Position numbers and translations under genes: made by a program. Source: Streptacidiphilus rugosus AM-16 (GTDB taxonomy: Bacteria > Actinomycetota > Actinomycetes > Streptomycetales > Streptomycetaceae). Taken from it: a stretch of DNA of 64,000 nt. The stretch spans positions 992,001 through 1,056,000 of the forward strand of contig NZ_JQMJ01000004.1 of NCBI RefSeq assembly GCF_000744655.1, in the 5' to 3' direction. The notes under the pieces were generated by a model. The model had not been told where the DNA came from. It saw only the letters and a program-made list of their open reading frames with translations, and searched no databases. Shown piece after piece: positions 32,430 through 41,749 of the stretch (within the stretch, counting starts at the first letter, position 1; each line of letters opens with the position of its first letter).

Positions 32430-35183
32430 TCAGCGTGGGTCGGCCGCCGAGGCCTGGGCAGGGTCGCCGGTGAGCACCGTGCGGGTGAGGCTGGCGCGGT
32501 TGGCGATGCCGAGCTTCCGGTAGACCTGGCTCAGATGCGTCTCCACGGTCCTGACGCTGAGAAAGAGCCGCTCGGCGATCTGACTGTTGGTCATCCCGGT
32601 GCTGACGAGCTCGGCTATCTGCCCCTCGCGGGCCGTGAGCGCCGCGGCCGCCGAAGGGGCGGCGGGGACCGGTGCACTCATCCGGGCCATCCGGCCGCGC
32701 TGACGGGCCACGGCGTCGGCCAGGCGGGCGGAGGAGCACCGGTCGGCCAGATAGGCCGCGCGGTCCAGCCAGTCGGTCACGCCGGCGCCACGTCCCGTGT
32801 CCAGGGCAAGCGTGGCGGCCGCGAGGAGGGTGCGGCACAGTTCGATGCGCTCGCCGCTCTCGGCGAAGTCGGCCATCGCCGCCTCCGCGCTGCGCAGCGC
32901 GGCGTCGACCGCGCCCTGGGAGGCGTGGGCCCGCATCCGGGCCCGGAGCGCGAACCCGAGGCGGCCCGTGGACGGGAGCTCGCGCAGGCACTGCTCGGCG
33001 AGGCGCGCCCACTGCTCGACCGCGGCCGGGTCCCCTGTCGCCTGCGCCGCCTCGGCGAGGGTGTCGCACCAGCGGGGCTTGCGCCAGGCGGTGAGCCTGG
33101 GCAGCCCGCTGCCGCCGGCGGCGTCGAGCAGCAGCAGCCGGGCCCGCACCGGGTCCCCGCTGTGCAGCACCAGTTCGGCGTGGAAGCAGCGGACCGTGAC
33201 GGCCCAGCCCGCCTGGGAGCCGGAGGCGATGGACAGCGCCTGGTCGGCGGCCGTCTGGACCGCCGTCGCGTCGGCCCCGTCGCCTCCGGCGCCGTGCCAG
33301 TGCAGGACCTCCGCCATCAGCATGGCGCTGATCCCCTGGGCCGAGACCTCGCCGCTCCCGCGGGCCTGCTCCTCCAGCGTCGCCAGCGCGCCGGGCAGGT
33401 CACCCGTCCGCAGCTGGCAGTTGGCCAGCACCGCGAGGACGCTTCGTCCGACCTGCTTCTGACCGGTCCTGCGGGACAGCTCGGCGGCTCGTGCGAGATG
33501 GCCCTGCGAGGCGTCGAAGCGTCCCAGCAACCCCTCGGTGATCCCCACTTGGAGCACCGCGTAGAGGTTGGTCAGCAGGGTGGTGTCGGGGGAGGCGTCG
33601 ATCAGTTCGGCGGCGGCCGCGGCCTGGGCCTGGGCGGCGCCCTGGTCGCGGGTGAACAGGTGGGCGACGGCGGCCTGCCCGAGCGCCTGCGCCTCGCCGA
33701 CCCGGTCGTGGTGGCGGCGCGCGATGGACGCGGCGGTCTCGGCGTGCTGCCGGGACAGCTCGTAGTCCTGGAGGTCGTAGGCGTGGTCGGCCAGTTCGAT
33801 GTGGAGCGCCGCCGCGGTCGCCGAGTCCCGGTCGGCGAGCGCGGCAAGTCCCGCCCGCGCCACGGCTCCCGCCTCGCTGAGGCGACCCAGCTGCCGCTCG
33901 ACCCGGCTGGAGTCCGCCAGCGCTTCTGCCGCCGCCTGCGGACCGGACATCGCGGACCGCAGCAAGTCCAGCAGCTCGCGGCCCTCGGCCGCGTCCCCGG
34001 ACAGGAGTTGGGCGCGAGCCAGGAGCACCTGCGCCTCGTGCCGGTGCTGCCGGCCCTCCCCTTCCGCGAGCAGCGGCAGCGCCGCCGACAGGAACCGCAC
34101 CGCCTCGGCGGGCGCGGAGTAGAGCACGTCGCGCGCCGCGGCCATCAGCGTGGTCGCGTGGTCCGGCCGCCCGGGGTCGGCCGCGCGGGCGATGTGGTCG
34201 GCGCGGACCGCGATGGGAGCCGCGCGGTCGGCCAGCGCGGAGGCGGCCCGCCGGTGCAGGGCGACCCGACGGCCCGGCTCCAGCTGCCGGTACAGGACCG
34301 CTCCGATCGCGCGGTGGCGCAGGTCGAGCAGGCCGGCCGGACCGGAGGGCCGCAGCAGGTCGAGACGGGCCAGCTCGTCCAGGGCCCGGCCGGTCGCCGC
34401 GCCGTCCCGGTCCGCGACGTCGGCCACCAGCTCGGGATCGAACGGCTCCCCGAGCACGGCCGCGGCCCGGAGCACGGCGACGGCGTCGGGGTCGACGCCG
34501 GCCAGCTCGCCGAGGACGGCCGTGCCCGCCCTGGCGCGGGCGTCCTCGTCGTCGCCGAGGGCCTGGAGGTGGAGCGGGTTGCCCGCCGCCGCCTCGACGA
34601 CCTCCTCGGCATGCGGTTGCTCGCCCAGCACTTGCTTCGCCTGGGCCGGGGACAGGGGCGGCACGTTCCACGTCTCCAGCATCCCTGCGGACGCCGCGTG
34701 GGCGAGGATCTCCGCCAGGGCGGGGGACAACTGCCGCCGGCGGTAGCCCAGCAGACAGAGCACCGGCCCGGTGGCGGCTGCCTGCAGCAGCTCCTCGACG
34801 TGGTCGAGTTCCTCGTCCGCGACCCGGTGCAGGTCGTCCACGACCACCAGCGAGGGCGCCCCGTCGGCCGCACGCCGCGCGACGTCCCCCAGATCGGGCA
34901 CGCGCCGGACACCGGCCGCGGCGGACGCGCCGCCGCCCCGGCCGCGCACCGCGTACACCGCCGTTCCGGCGGCCCGGCTCCGGGCCACGATCTCCGACAC
35001 CAGCGCGCTCTTCCCGATCCCGGGCTCTCCGACCAGCGCGACGGCCCGCCCGCGGCCCGCCGTCGCCGCGGCCAACGCCGCCACCAGGGACCGGACTTCC
35101 ACCGCACGCCCGATCAGCGCACGAGCGGCGCCGGGCGCGGAACGTGGCAGAAACCGGCTGATGTCGTACAGATCATCCCCCAT
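32430..35183 (-). CDS. Large AAA-type LuxR-family transcriptional regulator
   Basis: A 917-residue LAL-type regulator, a second copy of the architecture seen at 12-15 kb. Walker A is GEPGIGKSAL (about 52-61), Walker B SLVVVDDLHRV, then a long helical middle. The C-terminal HTH has 'LTAREGQIAELVSTGMTNSQ' and 'ERLFLSVRTVETHLSQVYRKLGI'. ATG 35183 gives MGDDLYDISRF. Upstream lies an AT-rich 97-bp gap shared with the divergent Nei-type gene. The inducing ligand is unknown; no clear operon partner. Confidence 0.93.
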   Translation of the reverse strand: MGDDLYDISRFLPRSAPGAARALIGRAVEVRSLVAALAAATAGRGRAVALVGEPGIGKSALVSEIVARSRAAGTAVYAVRGRGGGASAAAGVRRVPDLGDVARRAADGAPSLVVVDDLHRVADEELDHVEELLQAAATGPVLCLLGYRRRQLSPALAEILAHAASAGMLETWNVPPLSPAQAKQVLGEQPHAEEVVEAAAGNPLHLQALGDDEDARARAGTAVLGELAGVDPDAVAVLRAAAVLGEPFDPELVADVADRDGAATGRALDELARLDLLRPSGPAGLLDLRHRAIGAVLYRQLEPGRRVALHRRAASALADRAAPIAVRADHIARAADPGRPDHATTLMAAARDVLYSAPAEAVRFLSAALPLLAEGEGRQHRHEAQVLLARAQLLSGDAAEGRELLDLLRSAMSGPQAAAEALADSSRVERQLGRLSEAGAVARAGLAALADRDSATAAALHIELADHAYDLQDYELSRQHAETAASIARRHHDRVGEAQALGQAAVAHLFTRDQGAAQAQAAAAAELIDASPDTTLLTNLYAVLQVGITEGLLGRFDASQGHLARAAELSRRTGQKQVGRSVLAVLANCQLRTGDLPGALATLEEQARGSGEVSAQGISAMLMAEVLHWHGAGGDGADATAVQTAADQALSIASGSQAGWAVTVRCFHAELVLHSGDPVRARLLLLDAAGGSGLPRLTAWRKPRWCDTLAEAAQATGDPAAVEQWARLAEQCLRELPSTGRLGFALRARMRAHASQGAVDAALRSAEAAMADFAESGERIELCRTLLAAATLALDTGRGAGVTDWLDRAAYLADRCSSARLADAVARQRGRMARMSAPVPAAPSAAAALTAREGQIAELVSTGMTNSQIAERLFLSVRTVETHLSQVYRKLGIANRASLTRTVLTGDPAQASAADPR

Positions 35184-35280
35184 GGGCGGAACATTACTGA
35201 GCTTTTCGATTCGGCGTTATTTCGGATCCTTTCGGGATCCCCGTGCGCACCACGGGTCACGCGGGGTGCATGCTGGGAGC

Positions 35281-36117
35281 ATGCCCGAGGGTGACTCCGT
35301 CTTCCGTGCCGCCGCCGAACTGCACCAGGCTCTGGCGGGACAGCGGCTGACCAGCGCCGATCTGCGCGTGCCCGCCTACGCGACGGCGCAGCTGACGGGC
35401 CGGCAGGTGCTGGAGGTGCGACCGCGCGGCAAGCACCTGCTGGCCAGGCTGGAGGGCGGCCTGACGCTCCACACCCATCTGGGCATGGAGGGCCGCTGGC
35501 GCGTCTACGCAGCGGGAGAGCGGTGGACCGGCGGCGCAGGGCACCAGATCAGGGCCGTCCTGGGGACGGCGGAGCGGACCGCCGTCGGCTACCGGCTGCG
35601 GGTGGTGGAGCTGCTGCGGACGGCCGACGAGAGCCGGGCGGTGGGCCACCTCGGACCGGACCTGCTCGACGGGGCGTGGGACGACGCGCTCGCGGCCGAG
35701 GCGGTGCGCCGGCTGCTCGCCGCGCCCGCGCGCCCGGTCGGCGAGGCGCTGCTCGACCAGCGGAATCTGGCCGGGATCGGCAACGTCTACGCCAACGAGC
35801 TCAGCTTCATGGCCGGGGTCACCCCGTGGGCGCCGGTCGCCGAACTCGCCGCGCCGCACAAGGTGGTCGCGCTGGCGCATCGACTGCTGCTCGCCAACCG
35901 GATGCGCTCCGGTCATCCGACCACCGGCCAGCTCCGGCCGGACCTCGCGCACTGGGTCTACGGCCGCGCGGGCAGGCCCTGCCGCCGCTGCGGCGCCCGG
36001 ATCCGGACCGCAAGCCAGGGGGTACCGCCGCAGCAGCGCGTGGCGTACTGGTGCCCACGCTGCCAGCGGGGCGTGGGGCCGGACGGCAGGCCATCCGGAA
36101 CCCCGACCCTTCCTTGA
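35281..36117 (+). CDS. Fpg/Nei-family DNA glycosylase (endonuclease VIII type)
   Basis: A 278-residue base-excision repair enzyme that removes oxidised bases and cuts the strand. The N-terminus is MPEGDSVFRAA, so after Met removal Pro2 is the catalytic amine and Glu3 assists. 'RGKHLLARLEGGLTLHTHLGMEGRW' and 'LDQRNLAGIGNVYANE' (helix-two-turn-helix) follow. The C-terminal zinc finger is CRRCGARI...YWCPRCQ with four Cys. The pattern fits actinobacterial Nei2-like proteins. ATG 35281 is fixed by the required MPEG start. Confidence 0.94.
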   Translation: MPEGDSVFRAAAELHQALAGQRLTSADLRVPAYATAQLTGRQVLEVRPRGKHLLARLEGGLTLHTHLGMEGRWRVYAAGERWTGGAGHQIRAVLGTAERTAVGYRLRVVELLRTADESRAVGHLGPDLLDGAWDDALAAEAVRRLLAAPARPVGEALLDQRNLAGIGNVYANELSFMAGVTPWAPVAELAAPHKVVALAHRLLLANRMRSGHPTTGQLRPDLAHWVYGRAGRPCRRCGARIRTASQGVPPQQRVAYWCPRCQRGVGPDGRPSGTPTLP

Positions 36118-36187
36118 TTGGACACGGACAAGCACTCTGGTGCAAACTTGTTTCGCGTTCAACGGCTCCCCCGGCCGAAGCGACGTG

Positions 36188-36240
36188 GCCGTCCTGCGCG
36201 GAACGATCCGTCGTTCCCCGCAGGGCGGCCCTTTTCTTTG
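36188..36240. terminator. Strong hairpin terminator between convergent genes
   Basis: An 18-bp stem with one mismatch and one G-U pair (36188-36205 with 36212-36229, loop ATCCGT) is followed by the T-rich CTTTTCTTT at 36231-36239. It sits between the ends of the Nei-type and YrdC-type genes and should stop transcription, best for the plus strand. Confidence 0.85.
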
Positions 36241-36254
36241 CCCCGGGTCCGCGA

Positions 36255-36965
36255 TCAGCCGCGGCAGACCTCGCGCAGGTGAGCCAGATAGGCGCCCGGA
36301 TCGGCGAACGCGTGGTCCTGGGCCCCGTGACGGTGCAGCTCCAGTCGGCCGTCGGGGTGCAGGCGCACGGTGGTCGTCGCCCGACGCTCCTCCGGCCGAG
36401 TCGGGGAGGGCTCGTCCGTGCCCACGAGCACGGTGACGCCGGGACCGAACATGCCGACGGCCGCCTCCGGCGTGGGCGCGGGCGGGTGGCCGGTGCGGTT
36501 CGCGCTGCTGACGTAGAGCAGCGGGAACGTGTCCAGCAACGGGACCAGCGGCCGCGGCCGGGCTCCGAAGAGGAGAGTCCAGCCGCCCCGGGTCGCCGGG
36601 GCCAGCCAGTCCGGCGCGCCGCCCGGCTGCCGGAGCGGGACGAGCAGCGTGACCAGGTGCTCGCCGAGCAGTCGCCGGGCCGCACCGAACTCCGCCGGGC
36701 CGAGGTCCAGGAGCCCGGCCAGGCGGTGGAGCGTGTCCGGGTGGTGAGCCCACAGGGCGACGGCCTGGTCGTCCGGCCGCCCCTTGGCGGTGTTGACCGC
36801 CGCAGGCCGAGTCGCGGTGACCACGCAGGTGAGCGGCGCCGGATTGGGGAGCACGACAGCCCTGCCCTCGTCGAGGGCCCGGCGCACGACGGCCGGATCC
36901 CCCGTGGCGCCCGGGATCGCGGCCGGCGCGTGCGACGTCGGCAGGGCGCGCGGGTCGGGGGTCAC
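36255..36965 (-). CDS. Stand-alone YrdC/Sua5-like domain protein
   Basis: A 236-residue YrdC-fold protein. Family elements are visible: a GRAVVLPNPAPLTCVVTA strand pair, the ATP/carbamoyl-site AKGRPDDQAVALW (KxRP) and YVSSANRTGHPP (SxAN). True Sua5/TsaC makes threonylcarbamoyl-AMP for tRNA t6A; here the PT residues after the first strand and several basic residues differ. Its GTG start overlaps the stop of the DRE-TIM lyase gene (GTGA). It is therefore more likely a pathway enzyme working with the lyase and P450, perhaps as a carbamoyl-transfer component, than the housekeeping copy. Confidence 0.78.
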   Translation of the reverse strand: MTPDPRALPTSHAPAAIPGATGDPAVVRRALDEGRAVVLPNPAPLTCVVTATRPAAVNTAKGRPDDQAVALWAHHPDTLHRLAGLLDLGPAEFGAARRLLGEHLVTLLVPLRQPGGAPDWLAPATRGGWTLLFGARPRPLVPLLDTFPLLYVSSANRTGHPPAPTPEAAVGMFGPGVTVLVGTDEPSPTRPEERRATTTVRLHPDGRLELHRHGAQDHAFADPGAYLAHLREVCRG

Positions 36966-38215
36966 CCGGTGGCTCCGGCACACCGCGAACCGAGCCCGTC
37001 CAGGTAGGCGGCGAAGAGGTGCTCGTCGACGACGGCCCGTCCGGTCCGGAAGGCCTGGGACTTGACCCAGGCCATGGCGTCCTTCGCGGCCGCGCCGTCG
37101 ATCCGGTGGCCGTGCCGGGCGGCGACCGCGGCCACCACCCGGGCACTGGCCAACTGCGTGAGCACGACGGTCGGTTCGATGCCCAACAGGCTCCTCGGAT
37201 CGTAGGGCTGGAACAGGTCGGGGTCGACGAACGGGGTGCCGGTCGAGATCGTGCCGACGCCTGAGCCCACCACCGGCGTGGTGACCGACAGCGGCACGCC
37301 GGTCTGCTCGGAGACCATCGCGGCGATGCCGGGCAGGCGCGTCAGATCCGGTGCCCGCCACCAGAGTTCGCCTCCCTCGGGGCAGCCGGTCAGTCCGGCT
37401 GTGCGACCGGGGTCGTGCGCGAGCAGGAAGAGCAGTTGCTCGGTCGCGACCATGCCGGAGCGCTCCGCGAGGCCGAGCCAGGAGCTGGAGACCACCCGCA
37501 CTCCTGCCTGGAGGGCCTGGAGCGTGTTGGCCAGCCCGAGGCCGAGGTCGTTGTGGAGGTGCGCGCCGAGAAGGACGCCCGGTCCGGCGGCCGCACCGAC
37601 GCCCGCGAACATCTCCGCCGCCTCGGCGGGCAGTTGGCGGCCGACCGTGTCCGCGAGCAGCACCGTGCCGCCGCCGGCCGCCGTCATCTCCGCGGCGGCC
37701 TCGGCCATCCTGGCATGGTCGGCGCGGGAGGCGTCGGCCAGGCAGACGTCGACCGCGACGTCCTCGCTCAGGTCCCTGGCGGCCTTGACCAGGTCCACTC
37801 CCTTCGACAGCGCCGCGCGGGCGTCCTGGTGGACCATCGCCCGTGCCATCGCCTCGGAGGCCGGAACCACCACCATCACCCTGGCGTGCGCGACACCGCG
37901 CACCGAGGCGACCGCCTGCCGGACGTCGGCCAGGCTGCCGCGGCACACCGCGGCCGCACTCACCTGCCCCTCGGTCTCCACCGCCACCTGCCGCACGGCC
38001 TCGTACTCCTCCGGGCAGACGGCGGGGAAACCGGCCGCGAAGACCACGTGCCGCGGGCCGTCGGAGCCGAAGAGGGCCCCGTGCTCGCGGGCGAGCCGTA
38101 CCCGGAACGGGCCCGGCATCAGGGTCTTGGCCTGCGCGCCGTCCCGCGCGGACTCCTCCCACACCACGAGCCGACCGACCGAGGCCGACTCGCGCACGAG
38201 GTCGCGCACTGACAT
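36962..38215 (-). CDS. HMGL-like DRE-TIM metallolyase/synthase-family protein
   Basis: A 417-residue TIM-barrel enzyme of the HMG-CoA lyase/isopropylmalate synthase superfamily. The metal/catalytic motif appears as VVWEESARDGAQAKTL (xRDGxQ), and the HxHxD metal site as GAHLHNDLGLGLANTLQA. Late in the chain, 'LTRLPGIAAMVSEQTGVPLS' and 'LLGIEPTVVLTQLASA' resemble homocitrate/citramalate synthase C-terminal parts. ATG 38215 is preceded by GGGAG. Members either condense acyl-CoA with an oxo-acid or cleave hydroxyacyl-CoA; which applies is unclear. It is coupled to the YrdC-like gene and follows the P450 gene by 139 bp on the same strand. Confidence 0.85.
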   Translation of the reverse strand: MSVRDLVRESASVGRLVVWEESARDGAQAKTLMPGPFRVRLAREHGALFGSDGPRHVVFAAGFPAVCPEEYEAVRQVAVETEGQVSAAAVCRGSLADVRQAVASVRGVAHARVMVVVPASEAMARAMVHQDARAALSKGVDLVKAARDLSEDVAVDVCLADASRADHARMAEAAAEMTAAGGGTVLLADTVGRQLPAEAAEMFAGVGAAAGPGVLLGAHLHNDLGLGLANTLQALQAGVRVVSSSWLGLAERSGMVATEQLLFLLAHDPGRTAGLTGCPEGGELWWRAPDLTRLPGIAAMVSEQTGVPLSVTTPVVGSGVGTISTGTPFVDPDLFQPYDPRSLLGIEPTVVLTQLASARVVAAVAARHGHRIDGAAAKDAMAWVKSQAFRTGRAVVDEHLFAAYLDGLGSRCAGATG

Positions 38216-38354
38216 CCCCCACTCCCGTGCGGTCCCCACGGGCGACCGTGACCGGCCACCGCCCCGGAGGCTCCCGCCTCTCGATCTCCATCCCGCTCCG
38301 CGAGCGAGGCTACCCACGCCGACCTGCCCGCGACGCCCCCCGAAGGAGTGACGC

Positions 38355-39719
38355 TCACCGGTGGCCCTCGGCCTCCAGGGACAGCGGCAGCGCCTTGATC
38401 CCGTTGATGAAGTTCGAGACCAGCCGCCGGGGCGGTCCGGCCGGGCTCAGCACGGGAAAGCGTCGCGTGGTCTCGCGGTACAGCGCCGTCAGCTGGATCT
38501 GGGCGAAGCGCGCGCCCAGGCAGCGGTGGGGGCCGGTGCCGAAGGACAGGTGGGGGTTGGGGTCCCGGGTCAGGTCGAGACGGTAGGGGTCGGCGAAGAC
38601 GTCCTCGTCGTAGTTGGCGGAGGCGTGGAAGACGACGACCTTCTCGCCCGCCCGGATCCGCTGCCCGGCCAGTTCGGTGTCGCGGGACGCGGTCCGGCGG
38701 AAGCTCAGCACCGGCGGATGCCAGCGCAGCAGTTCCTCGACCGCCCGGTCCGGCGTCGCCGCGCCGTCGCGCAGGGCCGCGTACGCGTCGGGGTGCTGCG
38801 CGAGGGCCAGCAGGCCGCCGGGGGCGGCGCTGCGGACGGTGTCGTTGCCCGCGACCGTCAGCAGGAAGAAGAACATCTCCAACTCGGCCTCGCCGAGCGG
38901 CGTTCCGGACCCGCTCCGGGCCGCGTGCGCCTGCGCGAGGGTGGTCATGATGTCGTCGCCGGGGTGGCGCAGCTTGTGGCGGGCGAGCTCGCGCGCGTAG
39001 CCGAACATCTCGGCGAGCTGCGCGGGCGAGCGCGGGTTGACCGGTCGCCCTTCCGCGTCGAGCACGGGCACGACCGGAGCCTCGTCGGGGTCCTGGTAGC
39101 CGATGACCTGCCGGGTCCAGCGCAGCAGCAGCCCGCGGTCCTCGGGCGGGACGCCGAGCAGGTCGGCGAGGTTGAGCAGGGCGTAGTCGTCGGTGACGGC
39201 GGCGACCACGTCGACCGTCCCGTCGCCGTCGCGGGCGGTCGCGCAGGCGGCGTCCAGCAGGGAGCCGGCCCGCGCGCCCGCGGTGACGGCGAAGCGCTCC
39301 ATCCGGCCGGGCGCGAACGCGGCGGAGACCAGCAGCCGCAGCCGGGAGTGTTCGGGCGGATCCTGATTGAGCATCATCCTGCGGATGAAGGGCAGGTCGG
39401 CCGGGTCGGGGTCGCGGATCTGGGTCGCACCGAGACCGGAGGAGAAGAGTGCGGCCTCCTTGAGCACGCGGCTGACGTCCCGGTGCCTGGTCACCGCCCA
39501 GAATCCGGAGCCGCCGGGCCAGCCGAGCACCGGCGGCTCCTCCTGCCAGGCGACGGGCCGCCTCGCGCGCAGGGTGCGGAAGGCCCGGTGCGGGATGCCG
39601 TCCGCGTAGCGGCGCGGGTCGAACACGTCGGGGGCGACACCTGCACCGGTCACGGGCGCCCGACCGGGGCCTGCGGCAGGAGGGGCGGAGGGGAGGCCAC
39701 GTCGACTCCGATCGGTCAC
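38355..39719 (-). CDS. Cytochrome P450 (CYP124/125/142-like)
   Basis: A 454-residue soluble P450. The I-helix is FFFLLTVAGNDTVRSA, the K-helix EELLRW (ExxR), and the haem loop LSFGTGPHRCLGARFA with the Cys ligand. The block FRRTASRDTELAGQ with 'FHASANYDEDVFADP' is characteristic of the CYP124/125/142 lineage, which hydroxylates chain ends of sterols and branched lipids in mycobacteria. GTG 39719 has no clear ribosome site. It is the first gene of a three-gene minus-strand set. The partner ferredoxin is not in the window. Confidence 0.92.
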   Translation of the reverse strand: MTDRSRRGLPSAPPAAGPGRAPVTGAGVAPDVFDPRRYADGIPHRAFRTLRARRPVAWQEEPPVLGWPGGSGFWAVTRHRDVSRVLKEAALFSSGLGATQIRDPDPADLPFIRRMMLNQDPPEHSRLRLLVSAAFAPGRMERFAVTAGARAGSLLDAACATARDGDGTVDVVAAVTDDYALLNLADLLGVPPEDRGLLLRWTRQVIGYQDPDEAPVVPVLDAEGRPVNPRSPAQLAEMFGYARELARHKLRHPGDDIMTTLAQAHAARSGSGTPLGEAELEMFFFLLTVAGNDTVRSAAPGGLLALAQHPDAYAALRDGAATPDRAVEELLRWHPPVLSFRRTASRDTELAGQRIRAGEKVVVFHASANYDEDVFADPYRLDLTRDPNPHLSFGTGPHRCLGARFAQIQLTALYRETTRRFPVLSPAGPPRRLVSNFINGIKALPLSLEAEGHR

Positions 39720-39831
39720 TGTTCGTCAAAGACTCGGTCCGGCTTGCCGATCCCACCCTGCCGCCTGCTCACCACGGCGACAAGGCAGCGCGCAGACGCC
39801 TCCATGACTTGAAAGCAAATTCCGACCAAGC

Positions 39832-39903
39832 AGGCAATCTGCCTCCATTGCATTGACGCGGTCTTCATGACGGTGCTTCACTCCCTCGGTGAGAGCGCTC
39901 TCT
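39832..39903 (+). promoter_or_regulatory. LacI-type palindrome and promoter elements upstream of the beta-helix gene
   Basis: GAGAGCGCTCTC at 39892-39903 is a perfect 12-bp palindrome with a central CG, the form of LacI/CebR-family operators (compare TGGGAGCGCTCCCA of CebR). It lies about 33 bp after a -35-like TTGACG (39854-39859) and 50 bp before the ATG. Another repeat, AGGCA-ATC-TGCCT, is at 39832-39844 and may serve the divergent P450 gene. Confidence 0.6.
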
Positions 39904-39952
39904 GCACTCCCACCTGTCACGTGCCACCTCACCCGCCACTCATGGGAGAGCC

Positions 39953-41749
39953 ATGCCCGTCGCGCCCAACCGACGTACAGTCCTGCTCAGTTCCGCCGCC
40001 CTCGCCGCACTGCCGCTGGCCGGCGCGCTGTCCACCGCATCGGCCTTCGCCGATCCGCGCCCCCGGCCGGGCGTTCCCGATCTCGGCGCCAACGTTCTGC
40101 TCTTCGACCCCGCCATGGGGGACGCCGCCATCCAGGCGCAGGTGGACGCGGTCTTCCAGACCCAGCAGTCCAACCAGTTCGGCACCGAGCGCTATGCCCT
40201 GGCCTTCCTGCCGGGCACCTACAACGTCGACATCAACGTCGGCTTCTACACCCACGTCCTCGGTCTCGGCGCCTCGCCGGACGACGTGGTGATCAACGGT
40301 CATGTCACGGTGGACGCCCAGTGGTTGGGCGGCAACGGCACCCAGAACTTCTGGCGCTCGGCCGAGAACCTGTGCATCGTCCCACCGGACGGCCTCGAGC
40401 GCTGGGCGGTCGCGCAGGCGGGTCCCATGCGCCGCGCCCACATCAAGGGCGACATGACGCTGTGGCCAAGCCCGCCCGGCAACCGCTGGTCCAGCGGCGG
40501 GTTCCTGGCCGACAGCGTGGTGGACGGACAGGTGGACTCCGGGTCGCAGCAGCAGTGGCTCTCCCGCAACGACCGGTTCGGCAGCTGGACCGGCTCCAAC
40601 TGGAACATGGTCTTCGTCGGCACGCCCGGCGCCCCCGCCCAGCACTTCCCCAACCCCGCCTGGACCGTGGTCGACCGGACCCCGACGGTGCGGGAGAAGC
40701 CCTTCCTGACCGTCGACCGCGACGGCGCGGCGAGCGTCTTCGTGCCCGCCCTGCGCGCGAACTCGGCGGGTCCGACCTGGACGTCGGGGCGCGCCGCCGG
40801 ACACTCCCTGCCGCTGTCGCGGTTCCACATCGCCCGCCCGGGGGACAGCGCCGCGACCCTCAACCGCGCCCTGGACCGGGGACAGCACCTGCTGCTCACC
40901 CCCGGCGTCCATCCGCTCTCCGCCCCGCTCCGGGTGAACCGCCCCGGCACGGTCGTGCTCGGCCTCGGCCTGGCCACGCTGCAGGCCACGCACGGCAACG
41001 CGCTGATCGAGGTCGCCGACGTGGGCGGGGTCAGCGTGGCCGGCGTGCTGTTGGAGGCGGCCTCCGCCGGCTCCCCCGTGCTGCTGCGGGTGGGCCACGG
41101 GCGCAGCCGGGTACGGCACGCCGACGACCCGACCGTCCTCTTCGATGTCTACGCCCGCATCGGCGGCGCCGTCCCGGGCAGCGCCACGGTCAGCGTGCAG
41201 ATCGACAGCAACGACGTCATCTGCGACAACCTCTGGCTCTGGCGCGCCGACCACGGCAACGACGGCTCGGTGGGCTGGTCGGTCAACGCCGCCGACACCG
41301 GCTTCCTGGTCAACGGCGACCATGTCACCGCCTACGGCCTGGCCGTCGAGCACTACCAGAAGTACGAGGTGCTGTGGCGCGGCGAGCACGGCCGCACCTA
41401 CTTCTTCCAGAACGAGCACCCCTACGACGTGCCCACCCAGTCCGCCTGGGTGCACGGCGGCACCAACGGCTACGCCGCCTACAAGGTGGCCGACTCGGTC
41501 GCCGACCACCAGGCCTGGGGTCTGGGCAGCTACTGCTTCTTCGACCTCGGCGCCGGCATCTACACCGACCGCGCGTACGAGGTGCCGGACACCCCCGGCG
41601 TCGTCCTGACCGACCTGATGACGGTCTGCCTCAACGGGCCCGGTGGCGGCGGCATCCTGCACTGCGTCAACAACAGCGGGGACCCGGTGCAGAACGGCTT
41701 CGGCACGTTCTACCTGGAGGGCTACAGCAACGGCGTGGCCACCCCCTGA
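39953..41749 (+). CDS. Exported right-handed beta-helix protein
   Basis: A 598-residue exported protein from ATG 39953 (GGGAG upstream). The N-terminus APNRRTVLLSSAALAALPLA has a twin-Arg motif (NRRTV) and a long h-region ending ASAFA, so Tat export is likely. The mature chain has the regularly spaced short strands of parallel beta-helix enzymes (for example 'GTYNVDINVGFYTHVLGLGA', 'VVINGHVTVDAQWLGG', 'NDVICDNLWLWRADHG', 'NGDHVTAYGLAVEHYQKYE'), resembling the pectate-lyase/GH55 fold. No catalytic triad could be assigned. The LacI-type operator upstream suggests induction by a sugar and a polysaccharide substrate. Confidence 0.8.
   Translation: MPVAPNRRTVLLSSAALAALPLAGALSTASAFADPRPRPGVPDLGANVLLFDPAMGDAAIQAQVDAVFQTQQSNQFGTERYALAFLPGTYNVDINVGFYTHVLGLGASPDDVVINGHVTVDAQWLGGNGTQNFWRSAENLCIVPPDGLERWAVAQAGPMRRAHIKGDMTLWPSPPGNRWSSGGFLADSVVDGQVDSGSQQQWLSRNDRFGSWTGSNWNMVFVGTPGAPAQHFPNPAWTVVDRTPTVREKPFLTVDRDGAASVFVPALRANSAGPTWTSGRAAGHSLPLSRFHIARPGDSAATLNRALDRGQHLLLTPGVHPLSAPLRVNRPGTVVLGLGLATLQATHGNALIEVADVGGVSVAGVLLEAASAGSPVLLRVGHGRSRVRHADDPTVLFDVYARIGGAVPGSATVSVQIDSNDVICDNLWLWRADHGNDGSVGWSVNAADTGFLVNGDHVTAYGLAVEHYQKYEVLWRGEHGRTYFFQNEHPYDVPTQSAWVHGGTNGYAAYKVADSVADHQAWGLGSYCFFDLGAGIYTDRAYEVPDTPGVVLTDLMTVCLNGPGGGGILHCVNNSGDPVQNGFGTFYLEGYSNGVATP

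Noticed and set aside
30969..35294. A 1,441-codon plus-strand frame covering 31-35 kb
   Set aside because: It lies antisense to the metallophosphoesterase and the second LuxR regulator, both of which have full motif sets; the product is low-complexity.
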